From Umbelopsis ramanniana AG (Eukaryota; Mucoromycota; Umbelopsidomycetes; Umbelopsidales; Umbelopsidaceae), in NCBI RefSeq assembly GCF_025399195.1, contig NW_026252144.1, forward strand, positions 102,416 through 166,415: a stretch of 64,000 nucleotides of DNA, in the 5' to 3' direction. The translations under genes and the position numbers were made by a program. Shown here one piece after another: positions 32,436 through 45,145 of this stretch. Every line of letters begins with the position of its first letter. The stretch's first letter is position 1. The notes beneath the pieces were generated by a model. That model did not search any database. It saw nothing but the letters and a program-made list of their open reading frames with translations, and was not told the DNA's origin.

Positions 32436-34605
32436 TCCACGATAGTCATTATATTCTGTGTTAGCCTGTCAACATGACTTGTTCCTAAATACATATGCTT
32501 TATTTTGTTATTGTTTTTTAAATCTGCACGCGTTATAGATCAAAGCAGCTGAAAGAGAGACATATTCACTAGTGCTTGAAACATGCAGCTTTCATAGCAA
32601 ATGGGAACCCCTTATATCGATTGATTGTACCATTGAGAATTCAATTAAAATGGGTGTCTTGATGGCAAAATTATTTTGAAGCACTCAGTTGAAAAAAGTT
32701 TGCTTCAGTCGCTACTAATTGCTTAAATGAAGATACAGAATAGCTTGCAATAATGCAAGTCATGCAGCTTGTAACCCTTTGGCTTCATTTCCACGAATGT
32801 GCGTTACTAGTCTGCATAACTAGTACGGTTCGAGACAACATTAAGAATTCATGTCAGCAATATCAAGCCATATAAAGGCTGCATACTACTGATATTACAA
32901 GGGTAGTAAACGAAATTAATAAAGGTTAAAATCATTCAAACGGCTACAGAACAGCAGCATACAATGGGGCAGTAACGGAGATTCAAAAAAATCAACGAAT
33001 CAAAAATTCGACAACGGCAGGATTCGAACCTGCGCGCCCAAAGGGCACCGGCTTAGCAGGCCGGCGCGTTAACCACTCCGCCACGTTGTCATTTTCTGAA
33101 ACCGGAATTTCGAAATTTTACATTACCAGTGATTTTTCAGCACCTAGTCACCTGAAGCTAAAGCATGAATGCAAGGCAGTGGTCAATGCGTTTTCGAAAT
33201 TTTCTTCCATACTCATTGACTAAAGCAAAATGTACATCACTTGCTACCAGTAGTATTCTGAAATCATCTTCAAGCTATGCACAATGACGTCGCACTAGAC
33301 TTCGAGTGCAAGGTAGAAGGAACAAAAGAAGGCAGGACCGTTGCGCCTGATGAGCAGAGGAATCCTAGAAACTAAGAAGAAAGGTGCAGAAGCTGCTTGG
33401 GTGGTGTGAGCTGACTACCATTTTACGCGCTGCATCTGCATGTGAATTTACGCATTCCGCGCTCTGCAACAATGCCAGCTGAACTGTATTGAACTTTTAA
33501 AAAAATATCAAGTATGGCAACGGTAGATTTATCGTGCTGATTGGATTTCAAACATGCGGAACTTATTCTTATACTCCAGCTCTCTAGTCTGAAATGCCAT
33601 ACGCTCACTAGTGACATTCAGTCATGTGGGCCATCTCGACTTAACATGTGGCTTGTATACGTCTTTCTTGCGAGCGAGAGACCTTGTTGATTGCCGCTAT
33701 GAAAGTGGGAATAATGTGTATGAAATAGGTTACGTGCTCATGATTGTTCTGAAAGGGAATGTATATAGATGAGGGCATTTGTCATTTCAAGATGGTCATC
33801 CCAATGGGGGACTTGTTTACGAATCGCTCGAAAGCGCAAATGGTGGCGAAGCAAAAGGTTCAAGAGGTTCCAGTAAATTGCCTGAAATTTTAAATGTTGT
33901 CAACGCGAGAGGCAATATGGTCATATCCAGACGAAAAACGTAAACACATCAAGTTGTCTGAGATGGCGATCATCTCGGTTCCTGAAATGGCAGCTCATTT
34001 AACATGGCAGCAGCCGACAGCTGGCGAAAACAATATCTTAGCATTATTTGTAATTAGATAAAAGCTGAAAAAATCAAGAGAGCATCCTCGGTTCACAACA
34101 CAACGAATTAATGAATTTTTCTCTCCCGAAGCTTACGAATACGGTGCATGGCGATCATTTATATCGTTACAGCTAGCTGACCTGAAGGTACGCCTCTCCC
34201 ACTGTATGAAACTCTGGACCCTAGCGTCAGTTAAGTGCATTACTTGGGTTCACCTTTGCTTAATAGCAAAAAATCATAGGCGACTGCACATATGCAATCT
34301 GCACAGCCGCGTAGATTTACGGTGTTATTTGCGGACCCAATTGTCCTGAGACCGCATTTAAAAAACCGCCCGCCCAGAACAAATTTCTTTCCATTCAGTC
34401 AGACGTTTAAACATAGAACAAATCTCATTATTAAAAATAGTATTGACTAGGCAGTGTGACAAAAATACAAGGAAAACAGGAAAGATGTTATTCTGTATGA
34501 CAGAAACATGCCTATTGTAAAAAATTTATTTTAAGTGTACAGTGTGGGTATGTGTACTAGAGGAGATGTGGTGGTTAGATAAGAAGCAGCGAAACGACGG
34601 CGGCT
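32436..34605. other. Gene-poor spacer containing tRNA-Ser
   Basis: About 2.2 kb with no convincing protein gene. It holds tRNA-Ser at 33009-33090. The remaining sequence is AT-rich with only short ORFs (for example 33423-33617) that show no features. The last ~100 bp before 34606 is the 3' flank of the chitin deacetylase gene. Confidence 0.5.
33009..33090 (-). tRNA. tRNA-Ser(GCT)
   Basis: Read on the minus strand, the acceptor stem GACAACG pairs with CGTTGTC, leaving discriminator G. The D arm is GCGGAGTGGTTAACGC. The anticodon arm is CCGGC-CTGCTAA-GCCGG, with anticodon GCT for AGC/AGT serine codons. A class II variable arm (GCCC-TTT-GGGC) follows, then T arm GCAGGTTCGAATCCTGC. 82 nt, no intron; CCA is not encoded. 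A box and B box are intact, and a T-rich stretch lies just downstream. Confidence 0.97.
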
Positions 34606-35990
34606 TTAGAGGAGCATGAAAGCGGCAGCAGCGGCGGCGGCGGCAGTCACAACACTAGCGGTAGCCATGGAAGCACCAGAAGTAGCTTTGGTGGTAGCAG
34701 CTCCAGAAGCGGCAGCGTTGACGCCTGATGCAGATGCACCAGATGAGCCAGAGGCAGCAGCGGTGGTGTTGGCGGTGGTGGCATTAGCGGTGGTAACACC
34801 CTCCTTGTAGACGCTGGCAAGACCGGCGCAAGTACCGACGGGAATAACGTTATAAGCCTTCTTGAGGACAGGCAAGATGCGAATGGCAGCATCGACAGTT
34901 CCCTGGTACAAATCGTGTTCAAGGGAAAGACCACCGACAGCGGCAGTAGCAGCCTCAGCAGCCCAAGCAGTAGCGTTTCCGTCAATCCAGGTGGGATCGA
35001 AGCCGGCAGCTTCGCTGATCTTCCAATCGTCAGTATCGTGGTTCCAGATGACGGGAGTGTAACCCAACTGAAGGGCAATGTCACGGACACGGTTATCGAT
35101 ATCACCATAAGGCTAAACAAGGGAATTAGAGTGTGAGTTAGAATGGATGATGTTGCCAAAACAAATGTAAAAATTGGAAAAAAAAAAAAAACTTACAGGA
35201 CGGAAGAGCTTGGGAGAAACACCAATGACTTCCTTAATAGCTTCTTCAGTCCATCTGAGCTCACCAACGATTTGCTCGGTGGTCTGGGAGGTCAAGTAGG
35301 AGTGAGAGAAGCCGTGGATAGCGATTTCGTGACCAGCCTTGTATGCGCGCTGGACCAATTCAGGGAATTGCAAAACTTGTCCACCAATGACGAAAAGGGT
35401 GGCCTTTTGGTTAATGCTATCCAAGTAGTCATAAAGCGTAGGGCTGAAGCCAGTGGGACCGTCGTCATAGGTAAGACCCCAGTCACCCTTCTTGCACTGG
35501 TAGATATCATCAGCACGAGTGCAGCCACCGAAGGTCCAGTCGCAGTACGGATCAGATCCAGGGGTGGGGTTGACGGGAGATCCATTTGTAAGGGCAATAA
35601 CAGGAGCAGCAGCAATCTTGGAAGTATCCAAAGCAGCAACCCATTCAGGCTTAGGAACGGGCACAGAGCCAGGAGCAGGGTAGGTTTGCTTCCAGACGAA
35701 AGTGCCAGTAGGAACGTAGCTATAATAGTGGCAAATTAGTTGGGCATAAATTGAATAGCATTGTCGTGTGAATTGGGTGCTTACGTTGGTGCAGCAGTAG
35801 CAGCAGCTGAAGTGGTAGCAGGAGCTTTTGTGGTAGTGACAGCAGCAGGAGTGGTGGTGGTGGTGACGGGAGCTTTAGTGGTGGTGGTGTGAGTGGCTGC
35901 GGCCGTGGTGGTGGTGGTTGTTTCAGCAGTGGTAGTAGCTGCGTTCACAGAGGCAAGGGCGAGAGCGGCGATGAGGATAAGGGAGCGCAT
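34606..35990 (-). CDS. Chitin deacetylase (CE4), GPI-anchored
   Basis: It converts chitin to chitosan at the cell wall. MRSLILIAALALASVNA is a signal peptide (start at 35990; an in-frame ATG 21 bp upstream is less likely). A Thr/Pro-rich linker follows. The CE4 domain shows motif 1 GLTYDDGP (catalytic base Asp and metal Asp), motif 2 HGFSHSYL (metal His), motif 3 RPPYGDIDNRVRD, rebuilt across an intron, motif 4 DTDDWKI and motif 5 GLSLEHDLYQG. Before it sits YCDWTFGGCTRADDI, common in Mucorales chitin deacetylases. The C-terminus is Ala/Ser/Thr-rich and ends in a hydrophobic tail (VVTAAAAAAAAFMLL), a GPI signal. Introns near 35115-35197 and 35720-35784. Mucorales walls are chitosan-rich, which fits. 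Confidence 0.94.
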
Positions 35991-36652
35991 GGTGAAAGTG
36001 AGTGTAGGCAATGAATGAAAAGGGCTAAAGAGGGGAAAGATATAGTGTGAAGGATGTAATAAAAGGATGGTTTCATGGCGCGGGCAAGTTGATAAATTTA
36101 GAGATGTATGAAGAAGTGATTTGATTGGGAGGTTATTTTCTAATCCTCTGTGGATTCTGAAGAATTAGAAGAATATTGTGATTCAGTGGCTGTTGCAAAC
36201 TTGTTGGACAATGGTTGTTGAAAATAGGCACTGTGTAACGACTTTAGGAATTCCCGGAACTCAGAAAGAAGCAAGTAGACGATCATATTTTGAGAGAAAC
36301 GAGGCTCCGCCAAGAAATTTTCTGGATTCTTGTGTGAGCACAGGCACATATGAAAGGCGGTGCAGGACGCGACAAAAGTGCCTTCAGCCCATGAGTGGCT
36401 ATCATAGGGCTGATGGAGAATCCAAGCCTATCTGACGCAAAGCCGTGCCGAAACGCAAACAAGTAACAAGGCCTAGTTGCGTACATTTTGAACTGGTAAC
36501 ACACTCATAAAGCCATTATATGCAGAGAGGTGGTACGTTTCCATTTTTGAGAAAAAGGACTTGGAGGGCTATCATTTTTTATGTAGGGTACGCTTACAAG
36601 AAGTAAAAAAATAAATTACAATAATATAATGGATGGTATTTCATAAGTAGTA
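35991..36652. other. Intergenic, chitin deacetylase promoter and PLD 3' flank
   Basis: No gene seen. Left part: likely promoter with TATAG near 36041. Short ORFs on both strands in 36140-36504 overlap and lack features. Confidence 0.4.
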
Positions 36653-39600
36653 CTAATCAAAGATATCAATGGGAGCGAGTTTGTCAGTGTTAAATAAGAA
36701 GTCATTACGGTCATCTTCAGCCTCCATAAACTTGGTTGGAAATATGACCAAGTTGCCTCTGATTTCAGCGAGAATATCTTCGATACGGTGAACTTGTTGA
36801 TTGACCTGTTCTTCTGTTTTGCCAGTGGTTTCAACCAACGCTTTGCCACGAGGATCGACTTCGCCATCTTTGATATCACCGCCTTCTGCAACATTCGCTG
36901 CATGATGAGAGCCATGGAGGTCAGAGAGGTCGTGGTGTCCCATCAAACCTTTCTCCGTCATTTCCTTGAACTCCTTGTAGCGTGCCCATGTAGTTACATT
37001 ATCGTCTGGGACGGCCAAGAAGACTCGGCGGTAACAATCCGTGTTGTGATTAGCGGTACGCTGCCAGAGATGGATGAAGAAATCGTCATCCAGAGGGTCC
37101 ATAAGGAGATCAATATCAAGGCTGGGCAGAGGATCCGTACTGACATCATCCATTTGGACGCTCTTCCAGAATTTCTGTTCCTTTTCTCGGTCACTTGCTA
37201 CGCGTGCTTCCTGCTGCTGTTGTTTTTGCGAGGATGTGCTGCTGTTATCTTGGGTCAAGATGTTACTTTGATCCACGTTGATATGTGACACAAGTCCTGC
37301 TGCCGTTGAAGTGTTGCTAGGTACCGGAGATAGCGGTTGTGAGCTTGCCTGCTGTTGTTCAGAAGCTGGAGACTGGTCATTTCCTGGCTTGGTTTGAGAT
37401 GGTGCACTGGCGTCAGCTTCAGACTGTTCGTTGAAAGATGGGTCAGTTGGAGGCACAACACGTACAGCCTCCGACCGGTGCTCATTTGGTGCTGACATGG
37501 AAGATTGTCTGTCTGTTGGACCAGCTTGTGTACCCTGAGCCGAGTCCTTGTTTTCTGTTTCATGAGCAGGTCCCACACGTTTTCCAGCACCTGAAGCAAA
37601 CTGGTCGGACATTTTTTCTTGCTTTTCAGCTGTTCTTTCGTTGCTTGCTTTGGCTTCGCCTTCATCCCAATCGCCTTCAACGGGAACCTTGGGCCAATCT
37701 TCGTCAGTTGGTTCGTTCTCACCACGCTTTTCATGATCAAAGGCATCTCCAGAGCGGTCACTGCGGTTTTCACCGATGTCATGTAGAGACTTGTCCATTC
37801 TAGCTTCGTTTTCGACAGCTTCATCCTCCTGACCACGGCCATCATTGCCTTGATCCTCCTCGTCATCTTCCTCCTCCTCGTCGCTTCCAAATTGAACGTA
37901 ATCAATGTCACCATTTTGGATTTGTTCAACTTCGATGGCATCCACGTCCACACCCAAATGTTCTTGCATGAGACGAAGACGAAGGGTGTGAGCAAAGTGG
38001 CCGACTTGATAGGGCTTGCCACCCAGACGAGATTCAACCATGTTGGAGTCACGCACATAAGCGGCAATTTCAGAATCACGATTGCCTCTCTGAGAGCGTT
38101 CATTAATATTGGCAGATCCAATAATAACAATACGGTCATCAACAACCATAGTCTAATAAATGAAGAAATCCGTTGAGCAACAAGTAAAAAAAAATCCCAG
38201 AAATTCAGCACATCGCTGAGTAGCCAGTAGCTTACCTTAGCATGAATGTACACTTGTTCCGTAACGAACTCTCCACCGAGACTTCCCCAGTTGCGAAGAG
38301 AGTAGAACGTGATATAGTCGTCAGGATTGATGTTCTTAGCCTTCAAGCGACCATAGATAGAATGTTCGCCACGGCAAATGGATCTGTATTGGCACATCAT
38401 GATCATACGAATTGACATACCGTCAGGTTCGTCGACATTGGACTGGAAAGCCGGTACCAGGGGAATGACAATAATGGCACGCCATTTGTCACCCTGCTCG
38501 TGAGCACGAAGGATACGCTCCACCAAAGCATCACCGATCTTATTTTCAACCGTAGTGTTTCCAATGACGGTGGAAGTGACGAAGAACTGGTTCTCTATAT
38601 AGACCAGATGCTCTGATTCCTGAATACTCTTGACATAGGCATCATGGATACTATGCTCAACACGATCACGGTAGCCGATACTCCAGCTTGATGAGGAGCG
38701 TAGGATTTGAACTTCGCATGTACCCGTCAAATTGAGTTTTTTAAGCTCAGCAGGAGTGTAGTCAGGCTTAGGAAGAAGGTAAGGGGTTGGACGCTTGGGA
38801 GCTTTCTTGGATCTCAAGAAATTCCATCGTTGAACAAAGTGACGGGCCACATCTCGAGCAGGTTGGCCGACGACTTGCATTGAGATGTCGTGCCATGGCA
38901 TGCGAGGAATCTTGTCACGATCCATATTGTCTTCTTCAGGCTTGTCAAGGGTATGGAAGTCGAGGATTCTAGGGTTAGAGTAATCTTTGCCGTGCCATAT
39001 TTGGGGGTTTTTGACGTTCTTGTCCAGTTTGGCATCGCGTTCATCGACCAAGACGTGAGTAGGCGTATCCCAGCGACCAAAGCAAAGATCAATTCCGCCG
39101 AGAAAAGCAAGATGGTTATCAATCACACAAATTTTTTCGTGGTGAGCCCAGAAAAAGGTAGCAGTCTTGCCAGCTATACCAAGATGTGAAGGATGTCGCA
39201 TGACGAAGATATTTGGAGAGAGAGATAGCAAATGTTCTTTTGCATAGTGAGAGTAGAGAGGCAAAGTGATAGACACTTCCTTGTACATGATAATATAAAT
39301 CTTGACACCTTGCTTGGCCTTGCGCTGTAAAAGACGATCCAATCTCCATTTGAAGTTATGAGCAGCCGGTCGTCGCATGTAAAGTTCTGCAGACAACCAC
39401 CAGTCATGGATGTAGATTTCCTCCTTAGCGTTGGCAATGGCTTTTGCAACGTTCCAGAAATAATTTCTGCCATCCACGAGCCACTGTGCGTTACAGTCGT
39501 AGCGAATAGGCGCAAAACTATCGAAGCGCTGGTTGGGAGTTCTCCAGATACAGTTTGATTCGAGTTCTTTTAGAGAGTTGTAAAACTGGGTAGCTTGAGT

Positions 39601-41530
39601 TTCGTTTTTGGCCCGAAGATGCATGACTCGCTGTGAGTTTTGAACCTCAAGGGTATTAGCATGCTTTCTGTGGCGTTCAACTTTGAATTCGCTGTCCACT
39701 AAAAGAACATCATAAATGATCGACTAGGACAGGGTCAGTAAAAATAAAAAATAATAAAAAAAGGACTGGCTTCATCGAGCACACCCCATGTACCACTAGT
39801 CCAAAAAGTTTGAAACTTACAGAATCAGGCTCGTCCACACAAGCAATATAGCTATGTCTTGTCAAGAACCACTTGGGGGTCAGGCGTTTGTGAATATTCT
39901 TGAAGTGTACTCCACAGAAAGCAGCTCGATGCGCAGAAGGGATCTGATCACTACGACGCTCCACCATCATGTACCCTTCCTTTCCTTGATAACCACCATC
40001 CGCTGCTAGTTGAACACCAAGAGCTGAGATTTCAAAGAACTTGCAAAGACGATTGGCTTCACCACGGAACATGAGACAGCGAGTAAGATCTATCAAATAA
40101 CTCTCTAGCGTCTTTCTTTGTTCAGCGGAGAATTTGGCCTGTTGTACGGCATGATCACCCGAGTGGTTGGATCTGAACGAGAAAAACGAAGTATTATGGT
40201 GGTTGATGTTGGGTCGTCGAGGGTCGTCAGAGTCATTGTCGCCGGCATTAAGGTGACCCGCCAACTTCTTCAAAGCAATATTATCCTCGCTTCGTGATGC
40301 TCTGCGGGCAACGTCGTCATCCTCTACATCGTCTTCCAGATCTGAGGACGAGGCGTCATCGTCGTCTCGATAGCCGATAAAGTAAGGCAAACTGTGTTTG
40401 GGAAACTTGGGCAAACCCTTGATTCGAGTTCGGGTGGGATCGTAGCGGCGATAACTATAGTGAAGATTGAGGAAATCTCGGTACCGTCGCTGAATGACCC
40501 ATTTCATTAGCCCATCACCGTACTCAAGTTCGATGCGGAATGTCGCTCGGCTTCGGTTCAAGGGCTCTTCGGAATCAGTGATGCGAATTTTAAGTTGTGA
40601 TAAAACAACGGGAATTCTTGGCGATTTGTGTTCATCACGTTGCATAGCCATGCCGATAATCATGGCAGGCTGAATATTGAGCAAGTTTTCCGTAATAACG
40701 TCTGCTCCAGTTCTATTACGTTTGGCTTCACGAAGAGCGTCCGTGTTTGAACGACCTTTAGATTGGAGCTGATTCTGAAATCGGATGGTGTTTCGTAGTT
40801 TGCCCCATCTATTTGCCGCATTCTTTGATGGCTGAGTTGAGGTATCGTCAGGCTGATCCATGGTCTTCTCACTGAAATTGACAGCAGAGGAGGTCGAAGC
40901 ATCACCAGTAGCACCCTCATTTTTGTTGGGTTCCCTGTTGTCGACGTCCTTCTTCTCATTCATTTCTATCGAATTTGCATTCTCCGAGGGCTTGGAGCGT
41001 CCAGAAAGAGACGAGCGGAGAGAAGCAACACCAACGCTGTTTCGGTTGTCAGATCGAGCAGCGGCGTTGGATTTTTTGCGACGGGTTTGAGAAGTATTAG
41101 ACTTGGTTTTTCGAAGATCGCTAATGCTGGTGGTATCCATATCTTCCGAGTTGAGATCACTGTCCCAAAACGTCAAGTCTCTGGTATTCAGCTGTGGGCG
41201 TTTATTCTTTGAGAATCCTCCGCTCATCACTCCTTTCACTTTGTCCACCATGGACGGCCTTTCTGCTGTGTCATCGAAAGCGGCATGGGGAGCAGAGCCA
41301 TTCTCAGTAGGAGCCTTGCCATTGGTATTTTGATCTTGATGATGGGCTGGAGGTAGGCCATTTTGAGCCTGCTGGCCCTCGGTTCTTTGCTGTGTGGTAT
41401 CTACATTGTCTGAAGTCCCTGTTGATTCAGCGGCTTCTGACGGCGGCTGCTGGTTGTCTGGAGCGGTAGCGTTGACTTGTTCAGCTTCTGGCAAATGCGA
41501 GTTGGCATCGCCGGGAGTCAGCTTGAACAT
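36653..41530 (-). CDS. Phospholipase D, PX-PH type (Spo14/PLD1)
   Basis: Three exons (41530-39821, 39723-38236, 38152-36653) give about 1565 aa. The enzyme cleaves phosphatidylcholine to phosphatidic acid and choline, acting in secretion and membrane formation. The N-terminal ~270 residues are disordered and charged. The PX domain has FRIELEYGDGLMKWVIQRRY and RRYRDFLNLHYSYRR; an acidic insert splits PX from its end (LESYLIDLTRCLMFRGEANR). A PH domain follows (KRLTPKWFLTRHSYIACVDE). The catalytic half has HKD1 HHEKICVIDNHLAFLGGIDL and HKD2 HAKTMVVDDRIVIIGSANIN; the second intron sits between the Lys and Thr of HKD2. IYIEN-type motif reads LVYIENQFFVT. The ~230-residue segment after HKD2 is acidic and Gln/Ser-rich, longer than usual. 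The exact start codon is the first in frame. Confidence 0.95.
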
Positions 41531-41975
41531 CGAAGAATGCTAAAGCAAGAGGAAATTTTTTTTGGTTTTGCAATTTTGGAGATTCAAATGTGCCTGAAAC
41601 TGCTTTTCAAAAAAGGCAACTAAGATGGTTACAGCTTATTTACGTCATACCCCAGACTTGGAAAAATGAAAGAATTCAAGGCGATTCATGTTGGCGCGAG
41701 TGGGAAAATTCGTCGATGCATAAAATTTCAGATAACAGAATTTATCGGGTGAAATATGCCAGTCAACGGCCTGACAAAAAGTTATACTTGCATGTTGACA
41801 GCATCGTCATAACAAAATATCAGGTTGGAGTTACACATACGAAACAAACCATGATGTTTTGAAAAATAACCACAGCAAAGCAATCCATGATAAATATGAA
41901 CAATTTCTAGAAACAGTGTAATATACAAGTTGTATGAGAATGTTTGCATCTATGGCATAAAGGGCTGTTTTTTTT
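41531..41975. other. Intergenic, PLD promoter and URI 3' flank
   Basis: No gene seen. The plus-strand ORF at 41590-41862 has no recognisable content and lies in the expected PLD 5' region. Confidence 0.4.
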
Positions 41976-44097
41976 CTATTGAGGTCGTTGCGCTTTGGAC
42001 GCCAATTTGGCTGCCTTGAACTTTGATACTCGTTTAGGTTTTTCTTCGACTTCCACGGAAGGTACAGAACGTTTGGGATCATTACTAGGTAATGGGAGTT
42101 CATCATCGTACACCTGTCATATGCACAAGACTTTAGCAAAACAATGGCGTGCATGGAATCAAAATGGGGTCCTTTTTTTTTTTACCTCAAATTCAGGTTT
42201 GTTTGCATATGAAAAACCCCCCTGACTTGCGATCATGTTTTGTCTCTTGCGCTGATATTCTGCCGCCACCTGGAGAAAGGGGGACACAGGGTTAACATTA
42301 GTGAAATAGCCCGGCTTGTGAAAGGGAAAACTTGCCTCTTTTTCAAGCATATTGTCTTCAACCTCCTCCAAATCCACATCCTCTGTTTCTTTTTCCACAA
42401 CCGCACCTCGCATAGTGGAGGTATCCAGCTTACTTTGCTGCAAAGCGGGAGGAGAAGCTATGCTATCACTGGATCGATCCTGGTCTCGTTGCTGTTTGAA
42501 TCGAGAGACCTTCTTTTTTGGACTGGTAGTGACCTGCGGAATATCACGTTCCGATGGCATGTAAATGGTTTCTTTCATGATAGCAGCGTCTTTCAACAGA
42601 CTTTGTACGTCCACTGGTTCATTATCTGTTTGACTAGCTTGTTCTGCCATTCGTTGATCCAGCAACTGATGGTAAATGTCTGCCGGTGATCTGATATTGT
42701 AGACTGGTTCATTGGGAATCTGCTGGATTTCAAGCTCATCTTCATCAACTTGCTGAGAGGGTTTTGCTGCCTGGTGTTCATGAATGATATCTGGGCCCCA
42801 TGATACTTTTTTTGGAGACTTTTCTTCGTCGGTGGGAGCTTGTTGTTGTGCGAGATTTTGCTTGAAACGAGATACTCGGGGCTTTATGATGGGTTTTGTC
42901 CTTTTTTTACCCTTTACATCGCCAGGTACAATGAGCGTTGGTTCCTCCACTCGTTCTTTGACTGTATCAACGAGTGGTGATGGATCTGGCACGGGCATGC
43001 TTATTGGTGCATCTGCTGCAGCGCGGTCCATGGCATGTTGGACACTTGGTGTTGTTATAGTGTCCATAGCTTCCACATCTGACGCCGCTTCCTCTTCTTG
43101 GAAATCGTGGTATGTATAATCTTCCTCGTCCACCACACCGTCCATGGCGTATTCTTCGTCATCATCGAATTGGTCAAACATATTTTCAGCAATCTCTGTG
43201 TCATAGTCATCACTCAACATGTCGAGATCGTCATCGTCATCATGAGCAACTTTCTCTTCTTGATCTTCGTCTGAGATGTCGCCTTCCTCCAACTCCAATG
43301 CCTTGAGCTTTTCTAGTAACGCTTGATCGGCCAGCTTTTCCGCCTTTGATTTTTCCAATGGCTGGAGTTTTCTAGCTGCCTCCACAGAATTGGGAACACT
43401 GCTAGGACTAGTCTCGTCTTGCCCATTTTCATCCGGCAGTTCCTCTCTGATTTCCATGAACGGTAAGCCTTGCTCATTCAGCTAGATAACCATCAGACGG
43501 TCAATATAGGTTGGCGAGTCATACATAGCCATCCATATAAAATCCTTTACACTACTTACTCCGTATTGCTCTGCCTTGAACACACCAGGAGCAGCACCAG
43601 CTCTTGCATTGGTTTCATTTAGTTGAGTTTCCACCATGCTTAGATTTTCCTCCACCACTACACCGAATATTCATGTTCAGCACCGTCAGCCTCTAATTTG
43701 ATTCATCTCTAGTAAAAATTACCTTGTTGTCGTCTGGCGACAATTTCAGCTGCCTCTTTGGCTGAAACGTCGGCGAACCAGTTATCTCCCAACAAAGCAA
43801 GCACTTCGTTTGTGTGAACGATCCGACCAGGCATGAAGGCGAGCTTGCCGATGGGTACCTTCAAGGACAGATTAGCCAGTGAAATGCGTCCGTTCGTACT
43901 AGTTCATATATACGTACCATGATATCGTATGAAGTCTTGTCTGGCAGTGTAGACAGTAATTGGCCGAGCTGTTTGTAATCGTCACGGTATTCTCGCCATT
44001 GGTCGACAGAAGCTTCGAGTTCTTTCAAATGTTCACTGATGCGCGCAGCATACTGGGCGAGTTCATGAGGATCCACTTCAGGCTTAGGGGTTGCCAT
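41976..44097 (-). CDS. URI/Bud27 unconventional prefoldin
   Basis: URI binds RPB5 and scaffolds the prefoldin-like module that helps the R2TP/Hsp90 machinery assemble RNA polymerases. The start MATPKPEVDPHELAQYAAR is at 44097. The first exons form a prefoldin coiled coil: QYAARISEHLKELEASVDQW, YDIMVPIGKLAFMPGRIVHT, NEVLALLGDNWFADVSAKEA; the VPIGKLAFMPG...LLGDNWF signature is diagnostic of URI. An acidic stretch (HDDDDDLDMLSDDYDTE) follows. The motif VSRFK appears three times: PRVSRFKQNLA, KKKVSRFKQQR and PKRVSKFKAAK, the last near the C-terminus. The gene ends at 41976 after an exon starting VYDDELPLPSNDPK. Around seven exons. Conventional prefoldin subunits are ruled out by length (~550-600 aa). 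Confidence 0.92.
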
Positions 44098-45145
44098 TGG
44101 AGAGTAGTCAATATATGAATTGAATCGATCAATCGAGACTGTAATTTTTTTTTTTTTTTGGGATGGAGGCGACTGACTGCTCAAGCGGGGCTGGAATTTT
44201 GCCAGGCTGGCACAGCATTTTGGCCAGCATGGCCCTACCATTATGCAGCAGCTTGGAGCCATGCGCTTTTCACCATTTTACTAAAATATGTTAAAAATAA
44301 GATATGCTCATTCTTCTACTGTATGCCATGCCATCTCGAAGTCCGTCAACTTTGCTCATTCCTCTCCCTTGGCTTAACTTTATAGTTAGTGTGCAACATC
44401 GCTCAAAGAACAATTGGGGATCACAAGAAAAACTTTGAGCTAGGCGGACAGAAGATATCTCCCATAAATACCAATATAGAATGCTCTCAAAACTTTAAAC
44501 CATGCAGGCAATCAGCAACACTGCAAATAACTTTTTGCGTCAATGTTTACCTCGGTGAGCCCTGTTGTAAAAGAAGGCCACCGTAGCAAAGGAATTAACC
44601 GCTGTGGCGGACCAATGGAGAGTTGTCAGGTGGTCAACGCCTCTGCAAATTCCAAAGGTAAAAATACCGCATCCACATTCCAACCCTACGAACAGGCTGT
44701 AGGGGTGCCACTAGGTTTTTTTTTGGGGGAGGGGCCCTGAGATTTTACAGATCAGTCAGGTCAGGTCCGTCACAGGCGCCGCGCTGCCTTCTAAGGTAAG
44801 CAAATGAGATTACTAGAAGCCGAACTAATGTGGGTATTTACTCAAAATGGGCAGATGCCTCCGAGAAACATCCGAAAACGGGCTGGTCCTAAAGTAGAAG
44901 AGAGCATAGTAGAGAGAATATTTTATAAGATCATAGGTACAAGAAACCAGTATATCAGACAACTACAGAAAATACAGAAATAAAGAAGAGAGGGAAACAA
45001 GGTTGGGAGGGGAAAAAGATAGTAGCTAAGAGGTTGGTAGAGAGGTTAAGCTAGACAATGGGGGTTTGCCCAAAAAAATGCGGGACGAATGTGTTGCACC
45101 ACATCCTTTTTTTTTTCCTTGGCTCACTGTTTATAAAAAGACCCA
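44098..45145. other. Intergenic, URI promoter and MADS 3' flank
   Basis: About 1 kb with no supported gene. Near the URI start there is a T-run (44149-44159), then two near-palindromes, GCCAGGCTGGC at 44201-44211 and GGCCAGCATGGCC at 44222-44234. Plus-strand ORFs at 44158-44740 show no recognisable content. The 44935-45060 part is A/G-rich, likely MADS 3' UTR. Confidence 0.45.

Noticed and set aside
34616-34810. Ala/Val-rich plus-strand ORF
   Set aside because: Antisense shadow of the chitin deacetylase Ala-rich tail.
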